DNA from: Amaranthus tricolor
Taxonomy: Eukaryota > Streptophyta > Magnoliopsida > Caryophyllales > Amaranthaceae
Assembly: GCF_026212465.1 (NCBI RefSeq)
Contig: NC_080049.1
Location: forward strand, 2,679,960-2,743,959
Reading direction: 5' to 3'
DNA: 64,000 bases
Translations under genes and position numbers: made by a program
Part shown: piece after piece, positions 35,301 to 45,639 of the stretch
How positions within the stretch are numbered: the stretch's first letter is position 1
Layout of the letters: every line of letters begins with the position of its first letter
The notes under the pieces: model-generated
The model's input: the letters and a program-made list of their open reading frames with translations, nothing else
Told to the model about the DNA's origin: nothing
The model's database searches: none

Positions 35301-36147
35301 TAATCATCAAAAACCACAAACAAATATCATTATTTCACACAAATTCCCTATCAAACATGAAAACCAATCAAAACCCACAAACAAAATATCATTCTTTCAC
35401 CCACATTCCCCATCAAACATACAAACCAATCAAAACCCACAAACAAAATATCATTCTTTCACCCAAATTTTCCATCAAACACACAAACCAATCAAAACCC
35501 ACAAACAAAATATCATTCTATTACCCTATTTCCCCATCAAACATACAAACTAACCAAAACCCACAAACAAAGTAGCATTCTTTCACTCAAATTCCCCAAT
35601 ACACATGCAAACTAATCTAAACCCACAAACAAAAAATCCTTTCACCCAATTTCCCCGTAAACAAACAAACCAAGCAAAACCCATCTCAACTCATCATCAA
35701 AAAATCCAAAAAAACAATAAATAATAGGTTTTGAGAACATACATTGAGCTGGGTAGTGTAATGATGCCTAACAGAATCACTCTCATTAACAAGTTTATCA
35801 AAGAACAAGAACCTTCTAACACCATACTTCCTCACAAACTGAGATAAACAAACAAAAGACAAAGCTGCAATGCTGGAAAGAGAAAGCTGCACAACTGCAT
35901 CATATGGTTGGAGATGCAAAGCATCACAAGAAGGACAAGTAAGGTAAAAATGGGAAATTATAGGGACTATGATTGTAAATATGATAAATACAGACCAAGA
36001 TAGAAATGCATAAATATAATTTGATTGGTCTACACACATCCAACTCAAATAATACCGAAAACTATGTAATTCATCTTGTGCATGAGACAAAACTCTATCG
36101 TATACTTTGTTTTGATTTCTATGCAATAAGGTTTCATTTTCCTCCAT
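32381..36147 (-). CDS. DUF3537 membrane protein, copy B
   Basis: Four exons, 36147-35743, 34039-33590, 32918-32609 and 32517-32381, join with the same phases as copy A and give 433 residues. The same family landmarks are present: SHAQDELHSFRYYLSWMC, KYGVRRFLFFDKL, an AECTYKVWWYASGA stretch, HLRIRRHLRIISHRYR, LCSVT at the exon 3 start, an acidic loop with DADDAGDEEDDVDNTKF, SFQKRHAL and NRAGIT. The last residues differ from copy A (LLKQTITIA against LLGKTIGI), losing the glycine of the usual LGKTIG ending. Exon 2 is exactly 450 bp in both copies. Intron 1 contains a 62-bp minisatellite; intron 2 carries a TRIM. Copies A and B are clearly tandem duplicates. Function is unknown beyond a multi-pass membrane protein. 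Confidence 0.95.
33030..33150. repeat. Dispersed repeat, second copy (gene B intron 2)
   Basis: It matches the order of motifs at 15190-15330 (CTACCTAAGTAG, GTTAATGATAACAAAG, TTGGTAGCAAAT). It lies directly beside the TRIM element, so several repeats have accumulated in this intron. Confidence 0.5.
33166..33449 (-). mobile_element. TRIM retrotransposon, complete copy (gene B intron 2)
   Basis: This 284-bp element on the minus strand has two direct terminal repeats of 72-73 bp (33449-33378 and 33238-33166), both starting TGTTAGAGTATATA and ending TTGACA. Just after the first repeat is TAGTATCGAAAGCC, close to the TGGTATCAGAGC primer site for initiator methionine tRNA. Before the second repeat is the purine-rich GTGAGGGGGCG. 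No protein is encoded. These are the defining traits of a terminal-repeat retrotransposon in miniature. No 5-bp target duplication was evident. Confidence 0.85.
35299..35690. repeat. 62-bp minisatellite in intron 1 of gene B
   Basis: Units beginning AAACCAATCAAAACCCACAA start at 35361, 35423, 35485, 35547 and 35609, exactly 62 bp apart. A shorter 58-bp step leads to 35667, and a worn unit precedes 35361. The array ends about 50 bp from the exon 1 donor. The plus-strand open frame across it is a by-product. Confidence 0.93.
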
Positions 36148-36218
36148 TTTTGGATTTCTTTTTCTGGGTTTTTCTTAATTTTTTGGGGTTTTCCCAGAAA
36201 TTTGTGTTTGGTAAACAG

Positions 36219-36227
36219 TTTATATAA
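36219..36227 (-). promoter_or_regulatory. TATA box of DUF3537 gene B
   Basis: On the minus strand the sequence reads CATTATATAAACTG about 75 bp upstream of the ATG, a good plant TATA element. Confidence 0.6.
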
Positions 36228-36239
36228 TGGGATTTAGCA

Positions 36240-37657
36240 AAAGTCTATTACACGTCTATACATCTACACCTGAAAATTGTGGAGATTGATAAAGATAGAA
36301 AGTGATTAATATTTGTATAATGAATTGGTCTGGCATATTCTGTGTCCACATTATATTATCTTTGTTAGAAATAATCAATGGTTTTGTCAAATGTATCCGA
36401 ATATGATGCCACATGTTGCGTTGAAATGGGGTTACTTTTTTTTATTACCTACCATTTCATTGGAGATAAATAAATTATACACTATATAAGTGTTAGGATA
36501 AAACTTGTGTTGTTCTTGCCGTTTTATGAACGAATATTTAAGTGTAAATTGTTTTATTTTATATATTTCGTTGTTAAAATTTTTTATTGTTGATATAATT
36601 TTCTTTAATTATTTTGTAAAAGAGAAAACTATAAGGACTCCATTTCAAAAATTGTGAAAAAAATAGACTACATAATCTTTGCTCTGTCATATATTGTATC
36701 GAACGGAAACTAAAAATTGATATTTCTATAGACATTAGACGTTGAGAATGGTGAAAGGAAAAACCCTTTAAGGTCAACCCATAAAGGAAAACCCTCTAAG
36801 GTCAATCGATGATTATTATGTATTTTTGAATGCTCTCGATTAAAGTACTTGTTTCTGTTTGTTCTATGTTTTTCTATTTAAGTCGATTGATTGAATTTGT
36901 CCTAATTGCCCTTTGAACATTTTCAAATCTTATTTATACTTTTTTTTATATTTTATCAGTATAAAAACTATATCAAATGTTAATAAAGAGGAAAAATAAA
37001 AACGCACTAATTTCACTGCGTTTATCTATCTATTAATTTCTAGCACAAATCAATATTTTAGTAATCACATTACAATAAAAAAATGTACTCCACATAAAAT
37101 TGTATAATCCTTAATATTTAAGGATTCCAAGAAAAAACAACTTACAAAAAGATTTTTCATATACAAATTAAAAACATTAATATTATTTCGATTATAAGAA
37201 CATATATGAAACCGTGGATTACATCAATTACGAGAAGATCAAGATCGTTTTGTTACAAAGAAAATATTTATCCATGTACTTATTATGACATTATTTTCTC
37301 ATAATTATTATTATTGTTATTAAGTTTATCTCTACTATTAATTATTTATTTTAAGGTCATTGGGTATATGCAATATATATAGATTCACTGCTTAAAAGAT
37401 AATGTTCAAAATGAATGACGAAAATTAGTTGAAATGAAAGTCATTTTCCAAGTATAATAAGATATATACCTTAAATCAATCTTAATACACTAATGAAGAA
37501 AATGAAATATGAAGAACTTGGCTTTTGGGGTTATAATACGGCAAGGATTATTGATAATTCAGTAAGAGTTGGATTAAGTTTATAAATGCAATCCTATACG
37601 AGGTGTTTCACGTAGCAATTAAAGTAGTTTTAATTGGTTTAATTACAATAAAAGTTA

Positions 37658-37731
<74 letters not shown>

Positions 37732-38873
37732 GGATGATCTACTAAAAATCATAAAAGAAATCAATTTTTCAAAGCACGTTAAGCCTTTTTTAGGAGTAGA
37801 TATTAGGTATGTGTATTTTTATGTTTGAGTATCTTTAAATAATAAAAATTTTCACATAAAATATATAACACGGACAATAAATATGTACGTACATCTTCAA
37901 AATATGTACTCCTAAAGGTTGATTATGTATCGCTAATTTTTAGGTTTTTACCGTTTTAAGTGGTTTTTACATGATCTTCTATGTATATGCAGTATATATT
38001 ATTGTTCGGTAAAATAGTATTTTAAGCGTTATGTGCTGTATAAATGTATAATAGGCCAAATTTACATTTAAATAAAACATATGTTCTTATTTATTTATTG
38101 GAAAATAACGATTCTATATTGAATAATTAGAGATAAGTTGACTAATATATAAATTTGATGGGATACTTCTCCTTTTACCAATTCATTTAAAGTGCAACTT
38201 TACTGAGTTTGTGTACAGTCAATTCTTCTCTTGTCACTTGTGTGAATCTTGTTATGTACAAATTCAATAATTATATTGATCATGATACAATGTTAATTTT
38301 TATAAATTTTTTTGCTAGCTGTTATATTAATTTATAGTTTTACATAAGCTGTTTCTTTTGTGTTTCTAGATTCATTGTAGCTGTTTCAGCTTGTAAGTCA
38401 ATGTTTATTTAAGTTTCTCGATTGTCCGTTTCAGCTTATTTTATATTGTTGTTATTCTGTCGCCTACTGCATCTCATGCTGATCTGTTGACTGTTAGCAA
38501 TGGAGTTGTTATCGGATCTATCATGTTCAATTTCACCATTATTTTAAATCTATTAATCTAGTGCAATTATAAGATTTTTAATTATTAAATTTTTAATTAT
38601 TTAGACAAGATTTAAGTGAATTTGCTTCATTCTTCATTTTGGCTTTTTGACCAACTAAAATATCAAAACTATAAACCAATTAAATAGTCAACTTAAAAGT
38701 CATTTACCAAACACCTTAATTATGTCTATTTTTGTTTTTCGTGAGATTCTGAAAGTTGAAATTGCATTTTATTCACATTCGATAGAGCATATATGTATAT
38801 AATATCTATATTATTTTACATATCTTAAGACTCTTATTATCACCTTAATTAAAAGGCAAAATTGAATAATTAG
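36240..38873. other. AT-rich spacer between gene B and exon unit C
   Basis: On the minus strand this is where exons 2-4 of a third DUF3537 gene would be expected. I saw none of the conserved blocks (IWWYASGA, RRHLRIISHR, KITHKA). It holds simple repeats and a TA microsatellite only. Confidence 0.6.
37662..37726. repeat. TA dinucleotide microsatellite
   Basis: About 32 uninterrupted TA units lie in the spacer between copies B and C. Confidence 0.95.
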
Positions 38874-38881
38874 CTAGTGAT

Positions 38882-39045
38882 CAGGGCCAACTCTAAGCAA
38901 GGGCAAGGCATTTCTACGCTCAGGCCCCCCAAAAATTTTAGTTTTCAATCAGCGTTAAGATTCGAACTTTTCTATGTATACTATAATTTAGGGGCTCATA
39001 AATAATCTTTTGCCCCGGGCCCCTAAAAAGCTAAGGTCGGCCCTG
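38882..39045. mobile_element. hAT-type MITE with perfect 8-bp target duplication
   Basis: The 164-bp element starts CAGGGCCAACTCTAAG and ends CTAAGGTCGGCCCTG, complementary termini. It is flanked by CTAGTGAT on both sides (38874-38881 and 39046-39053), a perfect 8-bp duplication typical of hAT insertions. It contains a small tract with CCCCGGGCCCC. It lies 200 bp downstream of the orphan exon C. Confidence 0.88.
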
Positions 39046-39244
39046 CTAGTGATAATAAAAAGATTAGTTTCAATTAACCATATAACATAATCAACTTCAC
39101 ATATCTAAGGTGAAGGGTATATAATTTAATAAATCATTTTAATATAATTCATTATAATTCAAAATAAATTGCGTTATACTATTAAAGATAAACAAAAAAA
39201 TTAATAAATTAAAAGTTAATTAAGGGGTGATTAGGAGAGCTTAC

Positions 39245-39637
39245 ATTAAGTTGAGCAGTATAGTGATGTCTAACCGAAGTACTCTCATGAACAAGCTTAT
39301 CAAAGAACAGAAACTTTCTCAAACCATACTTCCTTACAAACACATACAAACACACAAAAGAAAGTATTGCAACACTGGAAAGTGAAACCTGCACAAAGAC
39401 GTCGTATGGACGATGGAGTTTGGGATTACAAGAAGAACAAGCAAGGTAAAAGTGGGAAAGTAGAGGGATTAAAATGGTAAATACAAGAAAAAGAAACCAT
39501 GAAAGTAAAATAGTGAAGAAATGTGATTGATGATCAACACACATCCAACGAAGGTAAGAACGAAAGCTGTGTAATTCATCATGGGCATTTGATAGAGTTC
39601 TATGGTATGATTTCTTGGTTTCATCATCATCACCCAT
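39245..39637 (-). CDS. Orphan first exon of a third DUF3537 gene (unit C)
   Basis: The exon encodes 131 intact residues from ATG (39637) to QLN, followed by a consensus GTAAGC donor at the same position as in copies A and B. It carries SNAHDELHSFRSYLRWMC, two membrane segments, the KYGLRKFLFFDKL block and TSVRHHYTAQLN. No exon 2-4 homologue exists between it and gene B. It is either a truncated duplicate or an alternative first exon that could splice, in the same phase 0, to exon 2 of gene B at 34039, skipping 36147-35743. No TATA box is obvious upstream. Its open frame is undamaged, which argues against a long-dead fragment. Confidence 0.85.
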
Positions 39638-39639
39638 GG

Positions 39640-39940
39640 ATGTTTGATTTGATTAGGAATTGGTGTTGATCTTGATTTTTTTGAGCCCAATTGTATGTTT
39701 GTGTGTGGGACCAAGACTAAATTGTTTTGTGATGATGCTGAGAAGAAGTGTTGTAGTCTTTCACTATTTTGTGAGCTACATACGGACCTGTTCATTCGGG
39801 TGATCGGATCGATTTCAAATCGGATATTTTGAATCCATTTAAAATTGGATTTTGTGTTAATATTGGTTTTTTTTTTTATATAATTTTAAACTCTTTTTGA
39901 AGTGAGGTCAAAATCGAATTTGGTTATCGGATATTAAGGT
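39640..39940. repeat. 5' flank of unit C, first copy of a segmental duplication
   Basis: The sequence from the ATG outward (GTGGGACCAAGACTAA, TGAGAAGAAGTGTTGTAGTC, TTCGGGTGATCGGATCGATT) is repeated at 39970-40159 and, after an insertion, at 41459-41600. The duplicated block holds the leader and presumed promoter of unit C. Confidence 0.75.
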
Positions 39941-39969
39941 TTGATCATCAGGCATGAATAATAATGATG

Positions 39970-40159
39970 ATTAGTGTTTTAATTTGATAAGGAATAGGAG
40001 TTTATCTTGTTTTTTTGAGTCCAATAGTGGAGGAAAAGGAAATGGCATGTTGTATGTTTGTGCATGGGACCAAGACTAACTTGTTTTGTGGTAATGTTGA
40101 AAAGAAGTGTTGTATTCTTTCCCTACTTTGTCGGCTGGGTAGTGAGGTGTTCACTCGGG
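39970..40159. repeat. Second copy of the unit C 5' flank, first half
   Basis: GGGACCAAGACTAACTTGTT and AAAAGAAGTGTTGTATTC match the copy at 39640. The ATG itself is not preserved. The copy breaks at ACTCGGG, where a hAT-like element is inserted. Confidence 0.75.
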
Positions 40160-41451
40160 TATACAAATGGTAATGTATTGGACTCGGCTTGACTCTCAAA
40201 CTTTCGAGAGCTCCGATGAAGTTTGGATTATTATCAAGTCTTATTCTTATTTATACTAATAATGATTTAAAAGTATAAAAACTGATAGAATAGTATTCCA
40301 AATACAACTTAACAAAGAAAATATGTCCTTCGAATCTAGAATCGCAATTATAATCATATAGAATCGTAAAATTGTATGAATCGCAACTAGAAATGTAAGA
40401 TTCTATCGATTCTACATGATCCAAAAAATATCCACAAAAATGTTAAATTGGGCCTTAACCCACCAAATATCCTTGGACCCTAATTTTTTTTTTTTGTTTG
40501 AATTCTAATGATTAAATTGAGACTATATAAATAAGATATGTGAGAGTTGAGACACTTAGCTTTTTAATGAAAATTTTTGATATTTTAAAGTTTTTTTTTT
40601 TAAAAAAATACCAGTTGAGGCTTGGTTTTATTGGGTGTTACTGACTTTTTAATGATTGAATTGGTGTTCATAATAGACAAATTTTGAATTATTGATTGTG
40701 AAAACTATTAAGTTTTTTCATTTGTTGTTATGAAATTATTGGGGCTTTAAAATTGTTATAATATAATGTTGGATTTGATAAACCTATTACAAGATCACTA
40801 TGGTGTTGCTTAATTATTGATTGTATGATTAATTTATATCTTTTTATATTCGTCGATTCATAAAAATCATAGGAAAAAGAAAAGAAATAACAAGTAATAT
40901 GTACTTTTGAATATTAACAAAATTTTAAAAATATTAAATGAATTTGAAGTGTTCTTTGATAATAAAAATGGCTAAAGAATATACATAAGATCAAAGTGGC
41001 TAAAGAATATAAATAAGCAATTACAGCTTCTTATTGCAAAATTCTTAAATCATTCGATTCCACGATTCGATTTTACAATCTGATTTTGAGAGTTACTTTC
41101 AATTTGAATTAACTTTACGCTTTTAACTCTTTCAATATTCAATTATGAAACAAAAAAAAATATTGCGTTCAAAACTTCGAGTATGATACTTATGTTCGAT
41201 TCGAAGTCAGGTGTCGGGTCAAGTCGAGTCAGATTGGAGTCGGATTAGAGTCAGGTCGAGTCAGATCGGATTCGGAGCCGGGTCGGAGCATCGGCCTTTT
41301 ATGAGGTCCAACTCCGATCCATCTCTGAATTGGATCCGTACTATAAAATTGTATTCGGAGTCAGATATTATTTTTCTCGGACTTGAATCAGATTAAGTTC
41401 CTCGGATTTGGTCGGAGCAAGGGAGAAGATTCGGACTGATTTGCTATCCCT
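40160..41451. mobile_element. 1.3-kb hAT-like insertion splitting the duplicated flank
   Basis: ACTCGGG lies on both sides (40153-40159 and 41452-41458), and comparison with the uninterrupted copy at 39640-39940 defines the insertion. The ends (TATACAAATGGTAATG on the left, complement TAGGGATAGCAAATC on the right) resemble the TAGGGATGGCAA type of hAT-like elements. The right part is rich in TCGGA/GTCGG words (41200-41430). No transposase was seen. Confidence 0.65.
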
Positions 41452-41458
41452 ACTCGGG

Positions 41459-41600
41459 TGATCGAGTTAATTTCAGATTACGTGTTTTGGGGTTGATTCA
41501 AAATCGAGTTTTGTGTCAACATTGATTTTTTCATGATTTTATACTCATTTTGAAGTCGAGTTTGCCATTTGGTTACAAAGTCGTGTAAATGTCGGGTCAT
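41459..41600. repeat. Second copy of the unit C 5' flank, second half
   Basis: TGATCGAGTTAATTTCAGAT, TTTTGTGTCAACATTGATTT and CATTTTGAAGTCGAG correspond in order to 39803-39940, restoring the continuity broken by the insertion. Confidence 0.65.
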
Positions 41601-41626
41601 CGAATCTTTTTTGAATATCTGTACTC

Positions 41627-42060
41627 ACTATAACAAAATTAAGTTTTCGCGACATAGGATTTAGTGGCAATAAAAAAAAGTCACCTATTTATATTTTCAG
41701 TGTAATAATTGTTAGTTTTTATTTTATATTACACTATAAAGTGATTAACTGACATTTTATTTGGCCTTTAGAAACATATACAATTGATATTGTAGTCTAT
41801 AGTGACATTTATGAGAAATATCACTAGATCACTTGTAAAAAATGGTATGTAAATGTGTTAAATATCATCTATAACGATTGTGGTTTTATTAATTTATGTC
41901 ATTATTTAATTTCAATTATTTTTTATCAGATCGAAATACCCTTCCTTGAAAATTGTATCAAACAAGGATGTAAAAAATGGTACGTAAATGTGTTAAATAT
42001 CATCTATAACGATTATGGTTTTATTAATTTATATTATTATTTAATTCAATTATTATGTAT
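41627..42060. repeat. CACTA-like end and a 135-bp tandem duplication
   Basis: CACTATAACAAAATTAAG at about 41627 resembles a CACTA transposon end. Further on, TAAAAAATGGTATGTAAATG (41836) and TAAAAAATGGTACGTAAATG (41971) start two 135-bp copies that share TTAAATATCATCTATAACGA. The open frame across them is incidental. Confidence 0.5.
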
Positions 42061-42574
42061 CTACACGTTGTTAATTCTGATGTAAATGTCGTAAGACTTT
42101 ATAAGCAATAGATTAATTTTTAAACTATATAATTATGCAATAAACTTAAAAATATATCACCTCATAAGTCATAACCAATCCATTAAACTGTTCAAGTCAA
42201 GCGAACCAAAGTAGCCCCTGAATTAATTCAAGCAGATTGGACAGTTCTGCCTCACTTCCGGAGTAATAAAGCCTCAAAGTTGGGCTAATGCTTTGATCTA
42301 AATTTATGAATGAGGCCTGGTTTAGGGCTATAATTTACAAAACAACTTTATGGAAGAGATTTTCTCTCAATGTAACATTTAAAAAAAATTATCATAATTT
42401 ATATTATTTTTGCTATATTATTTATGTATAAGGCAATTTAACGGTGAAACGGCCCAAACAAATTAATTTATGTAACACAAATTGATTAATAATAGAATTT
42501 TTAAATACTATAGCACGTTCTAGTTGTTCTCTCCTGCTTAAAGAGTATTTAGTGAGACTATATTGATAATAATA

Positions 42575-42579
42575 ATAAA

Positions 42580-42620
<41 letters not shown>
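42575..42620. repeat. AAT/ATT trinucleotide microsatellite
   Basis: About 14 ATT units occur in a row. The poly-asparagine open frame on the minus strand is a translation of this repeat. Confidence 0.95.
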
Positions 42621-43051
42621 GCTTTTATCATTATTTTGAATGTAATCAATGAAAGTAATGATGACAATTGACAAACACAATAATACGAAATAATTTGGAA
42701 AATTATCTGAGTTAAATAAAACTGAATTACATTAATTTAAAATTAATATAAAGAAAGTTATTCTTTTTTTGTTAATAGGGCAGGTTGAGGGAGAAAAGAG
42801 CTAGAAAGGAGACATCCAGAATCTACTTACTTCCTCCTAAAAATAGTTGTACATGCATGTTTTAACTGATACAAAATAAATAATGTCAGTAGTACTCCTA
42901 TTATATCACTGTTCATAAACATAAATAATACTTATATATAGAAAATTTGAATAAAATAAGATTATATAATAACTTAATTCCAAAAATAAGCTTCGTGAAA
43001 CCTTATTTCCCAAAATAAGCGTCCGTACATCCAAGCCTAGCCTCGGGAACA

Positions 43052-43139
43052 TTCGCTGTTACTAACAGCGAAACATTGAAAAAAATAAAATAAAATAAAA
43101 TAAAATAAAAGAGATTAGTCGCTGTTACTAACAGCGACT
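43052..43139. repeat. Left-arm palindromes of MULE-3
   Basis: TTCGCTGTTACTAACAGCGA starts at 43052 and GTCGCTGTTACTAACAGCGA at 43118, separated by an AAAAT pentanucleotide microsatellite (43080-43110). Matching copies occur in the right arm at about 44509-44533 and 44554-44574. Confidence 0.9.
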
Positions 43140-43501
43140 TTAAGGTTAACTGGTAACTCCTTCATCTCATCGGCTGGAATAAGGAAGTAACTGAGAGCTG
43201 AAAACTTAAAACACATTAAGGGGGTGTTTGGTATATTTATTATAGTGGAAAGGGAAAGGAATCCAATAAGAGAGTGGAAACGAAACTAATTGTGCTACTT
43301 TAAAAAGTTGTTCGGTTTAGATAAGTAATGGAAACAAATCATTCTAATTATTGTTGTAGAAAGGGTGTTCATGAGTTTTTTCAATTAAAGGAGATGATGA
43401 GTTTTTATTTCCACTAGTTCATAAGGAGTAACAAAGTAACGAATTCCAATACCCTATGATAACTACAACAATTATGGACAATCTACAATACAAGTCCAAA
43501 C

Positions 43502-43909
43502 ATGAAGAATTGTTTCAGTACACTTATTGAACCTACTGAACTTGCTGACTTTTGCCTGAAGATTAAGGAGGATCACCTTCAAATTAGAATAAAGAGAAAC
43601 TTAGAAGCATGGGAAGACCAGGAAGGAACAATAGAAGATCTCCCAGCAACCATCAAACAGAACAGGAACAAAGGCCTGTTCCCAAGTCAGCAAACAACAG
43701 AACAAGCAGAACACCAGCCTGTCTGCCAACCCACCTTGCGAACCTTGGAACGCCTAGCCTGGTGCACGTATGAACATGGAAATCCAAGGGATGGCATCTT
43801 TAGACATGAAAGAAGAAGCCAAGACTCAAATGTAACATGGAGAGTCCTCACAGAGCCCACAAGAACGGCTACAAGGTCGCGTGCTCGACAGATATTTGAT
43901 AATGGCTGA
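43502..43909 (+). CDS. Unrecognised 135-codon open frame in MULE-3 cargo
   Basis: The frame starts with an ATG (MKNCFSTLIEP) and is rich in charged and polar residues. I do not recognise a domain. The end, ATRSRARQIFDNG, loosely recalls the TRSRA-type tail of some plant Ty3/gypsy polyproteins, and the DNA just downstream looks LTR-like, so it may be a captured retrotransposon fragment. It could equally be non-coding. Its base composition is less AT-rich than the flanking DNA. Confidence 0.3.
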   Translation: MKNCFSTLIEPTELADFCLKIKEDHLQIRIKRNLEAWEDQEGTIEDLPATIKQNRNKGLFPSQQTTEQAEHQPVCQPTLRTLERLAWCTYEHGNPRDGIFRHERRSQDSNVTWRVLTEPTRTATRSRARQIFDNG

Positions 43910-43919
43910 TTTCAGAATA

Positions 43920-44200
43920 CTTGGCTATTTTTATATTTCTGTTTTAGTTTTATGTTTTGCACGTGTTTAAATAATAAGGCATGGGGTTAGTTATGTTTGT
44001 TAGGCTCCCCAAACTAGCCGTTAGAAAAGCTCTATATAAAGGAGCAACCTCATTGTATCATTAGTTCAGTTTTTGTTGATTAATGAATTTTCATTCAAGT
44101 AATTGTGTGCAATTACAAACCTGAGTGTTGTCTTTGTGAGTGAAGCAAAGAGAGGATTCAGTCATTGCCACGAGAGTTAAGAGAGTGAATCCTAACTTGA
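43920..44200 (+). promoter_or_regulatory. Promoter-like or LTR-like segment in MULE-3 cargo
   Basis: CTCTATATAAAGGAGC (about 44030) is a strong TATA box followed by CTCATTGTATCATTAG, a plausible start region, and a leader-like stretch. This is the usual layout of a plant LTR or a captured promoter. Confidence 0.4.
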
Positions 44201-44695
44201 GTGTGAGGAGGAGGCCAGGGACTGAGTGAAGGTTCATTGTCTCCATCCACGACATAGAACCATTCTAAGGAATTGTTCTTGTCACCCTTCTGTTTCATAC
44301 AAACAGAAGGTTGTTCGTGTTTTTCCTTGTGACAAAGGTGTTCTTGGCAACGTTCTTGGAGGGGATAAACGGGTTCTTGGATCAACCCTCACCATATTTG
44401 GTGCAATAACCAATTCCAGTACTTTTCATATCGAACGAACAAGTAGAAAGGGTATTCATTAATTGTTTGCGTTACCTACGTGAAATTTTAGCAAACCAAA
44501 CATTGCCTAAGTCGCTGTTACTAATAGCGACTTAAAAAAATAATTTTTTTTAAGTCGCTGTTAGTAACAGCGAATGATCCCGAGGCTAGGCTTGGATGTA
44601 CGGATGCTTATTTTAGAAATTAAGTTTTTACGGAGCTTATTTTGGAAAAAAGTTTGTTCAATTGTCTTATTTTTTTCAAATTCTCCTTATATATA

Positions 44696-45639
44696 TGTGG
44701 TAGAATAAAGCTGAAGCCCATATCAAACATATCCACTTTATCAATTTTACTATCCAAATAAGTTTATTTGAATAACGTATCCAAACTATTTCGGATCGGA
44801 TTCATTATATAAACAAATAAAAATATCCAGTCACATAAGTAAAACAAGTAGAGTAACTTTTTGTATGATACCGTCTAATTTTGTGATATGTCCATAAAAA
44901 ACATTTAAAAATTAAGTGTTTTAATATATTTAAACTGTCAATTATAAAATTAAAAATAATATGTTAAAAAAATTAAAAGTCAATATTTTAAGTATACAAA
45001 TAATTTTTTAATTAATTTTAGTAGGATGCGCAATTTGTTATTGTCTCACGAGGAGACAATCAAAAATTCGTTACACAAGAAATCAAAGTCACAAACCAAC
45101 AAAAAAGAAGAAAAAAAATAATAAAAGAAATTCAAGGAAAAGAAAAAACGGAAAGGAGAAGGCATTAGCTTAGTAGGTCAAAGTTGGGGTAGATGGATGT
45201 GAAATCCACTTGTTTCCCATCTGTTTCTTCTTCGTCTTATGTCAATAATAATACAAGTCGTTTAGCAAAGTTTTTGGCTCCTTGATTGTCAATAGAGTGG
45301 TACATGGAAATGTAGTTGTATTGGATTATCCACGTGTCGTGTCTGTTATTCGATGGCAACATATTATTTTGAGTCGTCTATATGTCATGTCTATCCGGCT
45401 TCATAACAAATTGTATTGTGCTATGTTGTGTTGTGAAGGCATCGTGTTGTGTCGCGCCTTAGGCATCCCGTGTATGGGTTTTCCTGCCCACTTCTATTTT
45501 TGTCAGCGGACTCGGTCCACCCTACTCGAAAAATGGAGAGTTTTGGGTAGCACTTTCAAAAATCATTAAATAGGCGGTCTTGACCTACCCATTTAAGATT
45601 AACGAGTGGATAATATACAACAATAATTCCAAGACTTAA
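44696..45639. other. Intergenic sequence
   Basis: No gene was recognised. The 95-codon plus-strand open frame at 45282-45569 resembles nothing I know. Confidence 0.35.

Larger units (their letters stand above)
42941..44686. mobile_element. 1.75-kb Mutator-like element with cargo and 9-bp target duplication (MULE-3)
   Basis: The element is flanked by TTATATATA on both sides (42932-42940 and 44687-44695). The ends are GAAAATTTGAAT on the left and the complement of GGAGAATTTGAAA on the right. Inverted arms of about 140-200 bp include a near-perfect block around CCGTACATCCAAGCCTAGCC and internal palindromes TTCGCTGTTACTAACAGCGA. Between the arms lies about 1.3 kb of cargo without a transposase: a 135-codon open frame and a promoter-like segment. 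The target duplication is low-complexity, which lowers its weight. Confidence 0.75.

Noticed and set aside
35357..35575. 72-codon plus-strand open frame with repeated peptides
   Set aside because: It is a translation of the 62-bp minisatellite in an intron of gene B on the other strand.
42422..42667. 81-codon minus-strand frame with poly-asparagine
   Set aside because: It is created by the ATT microsatellite.
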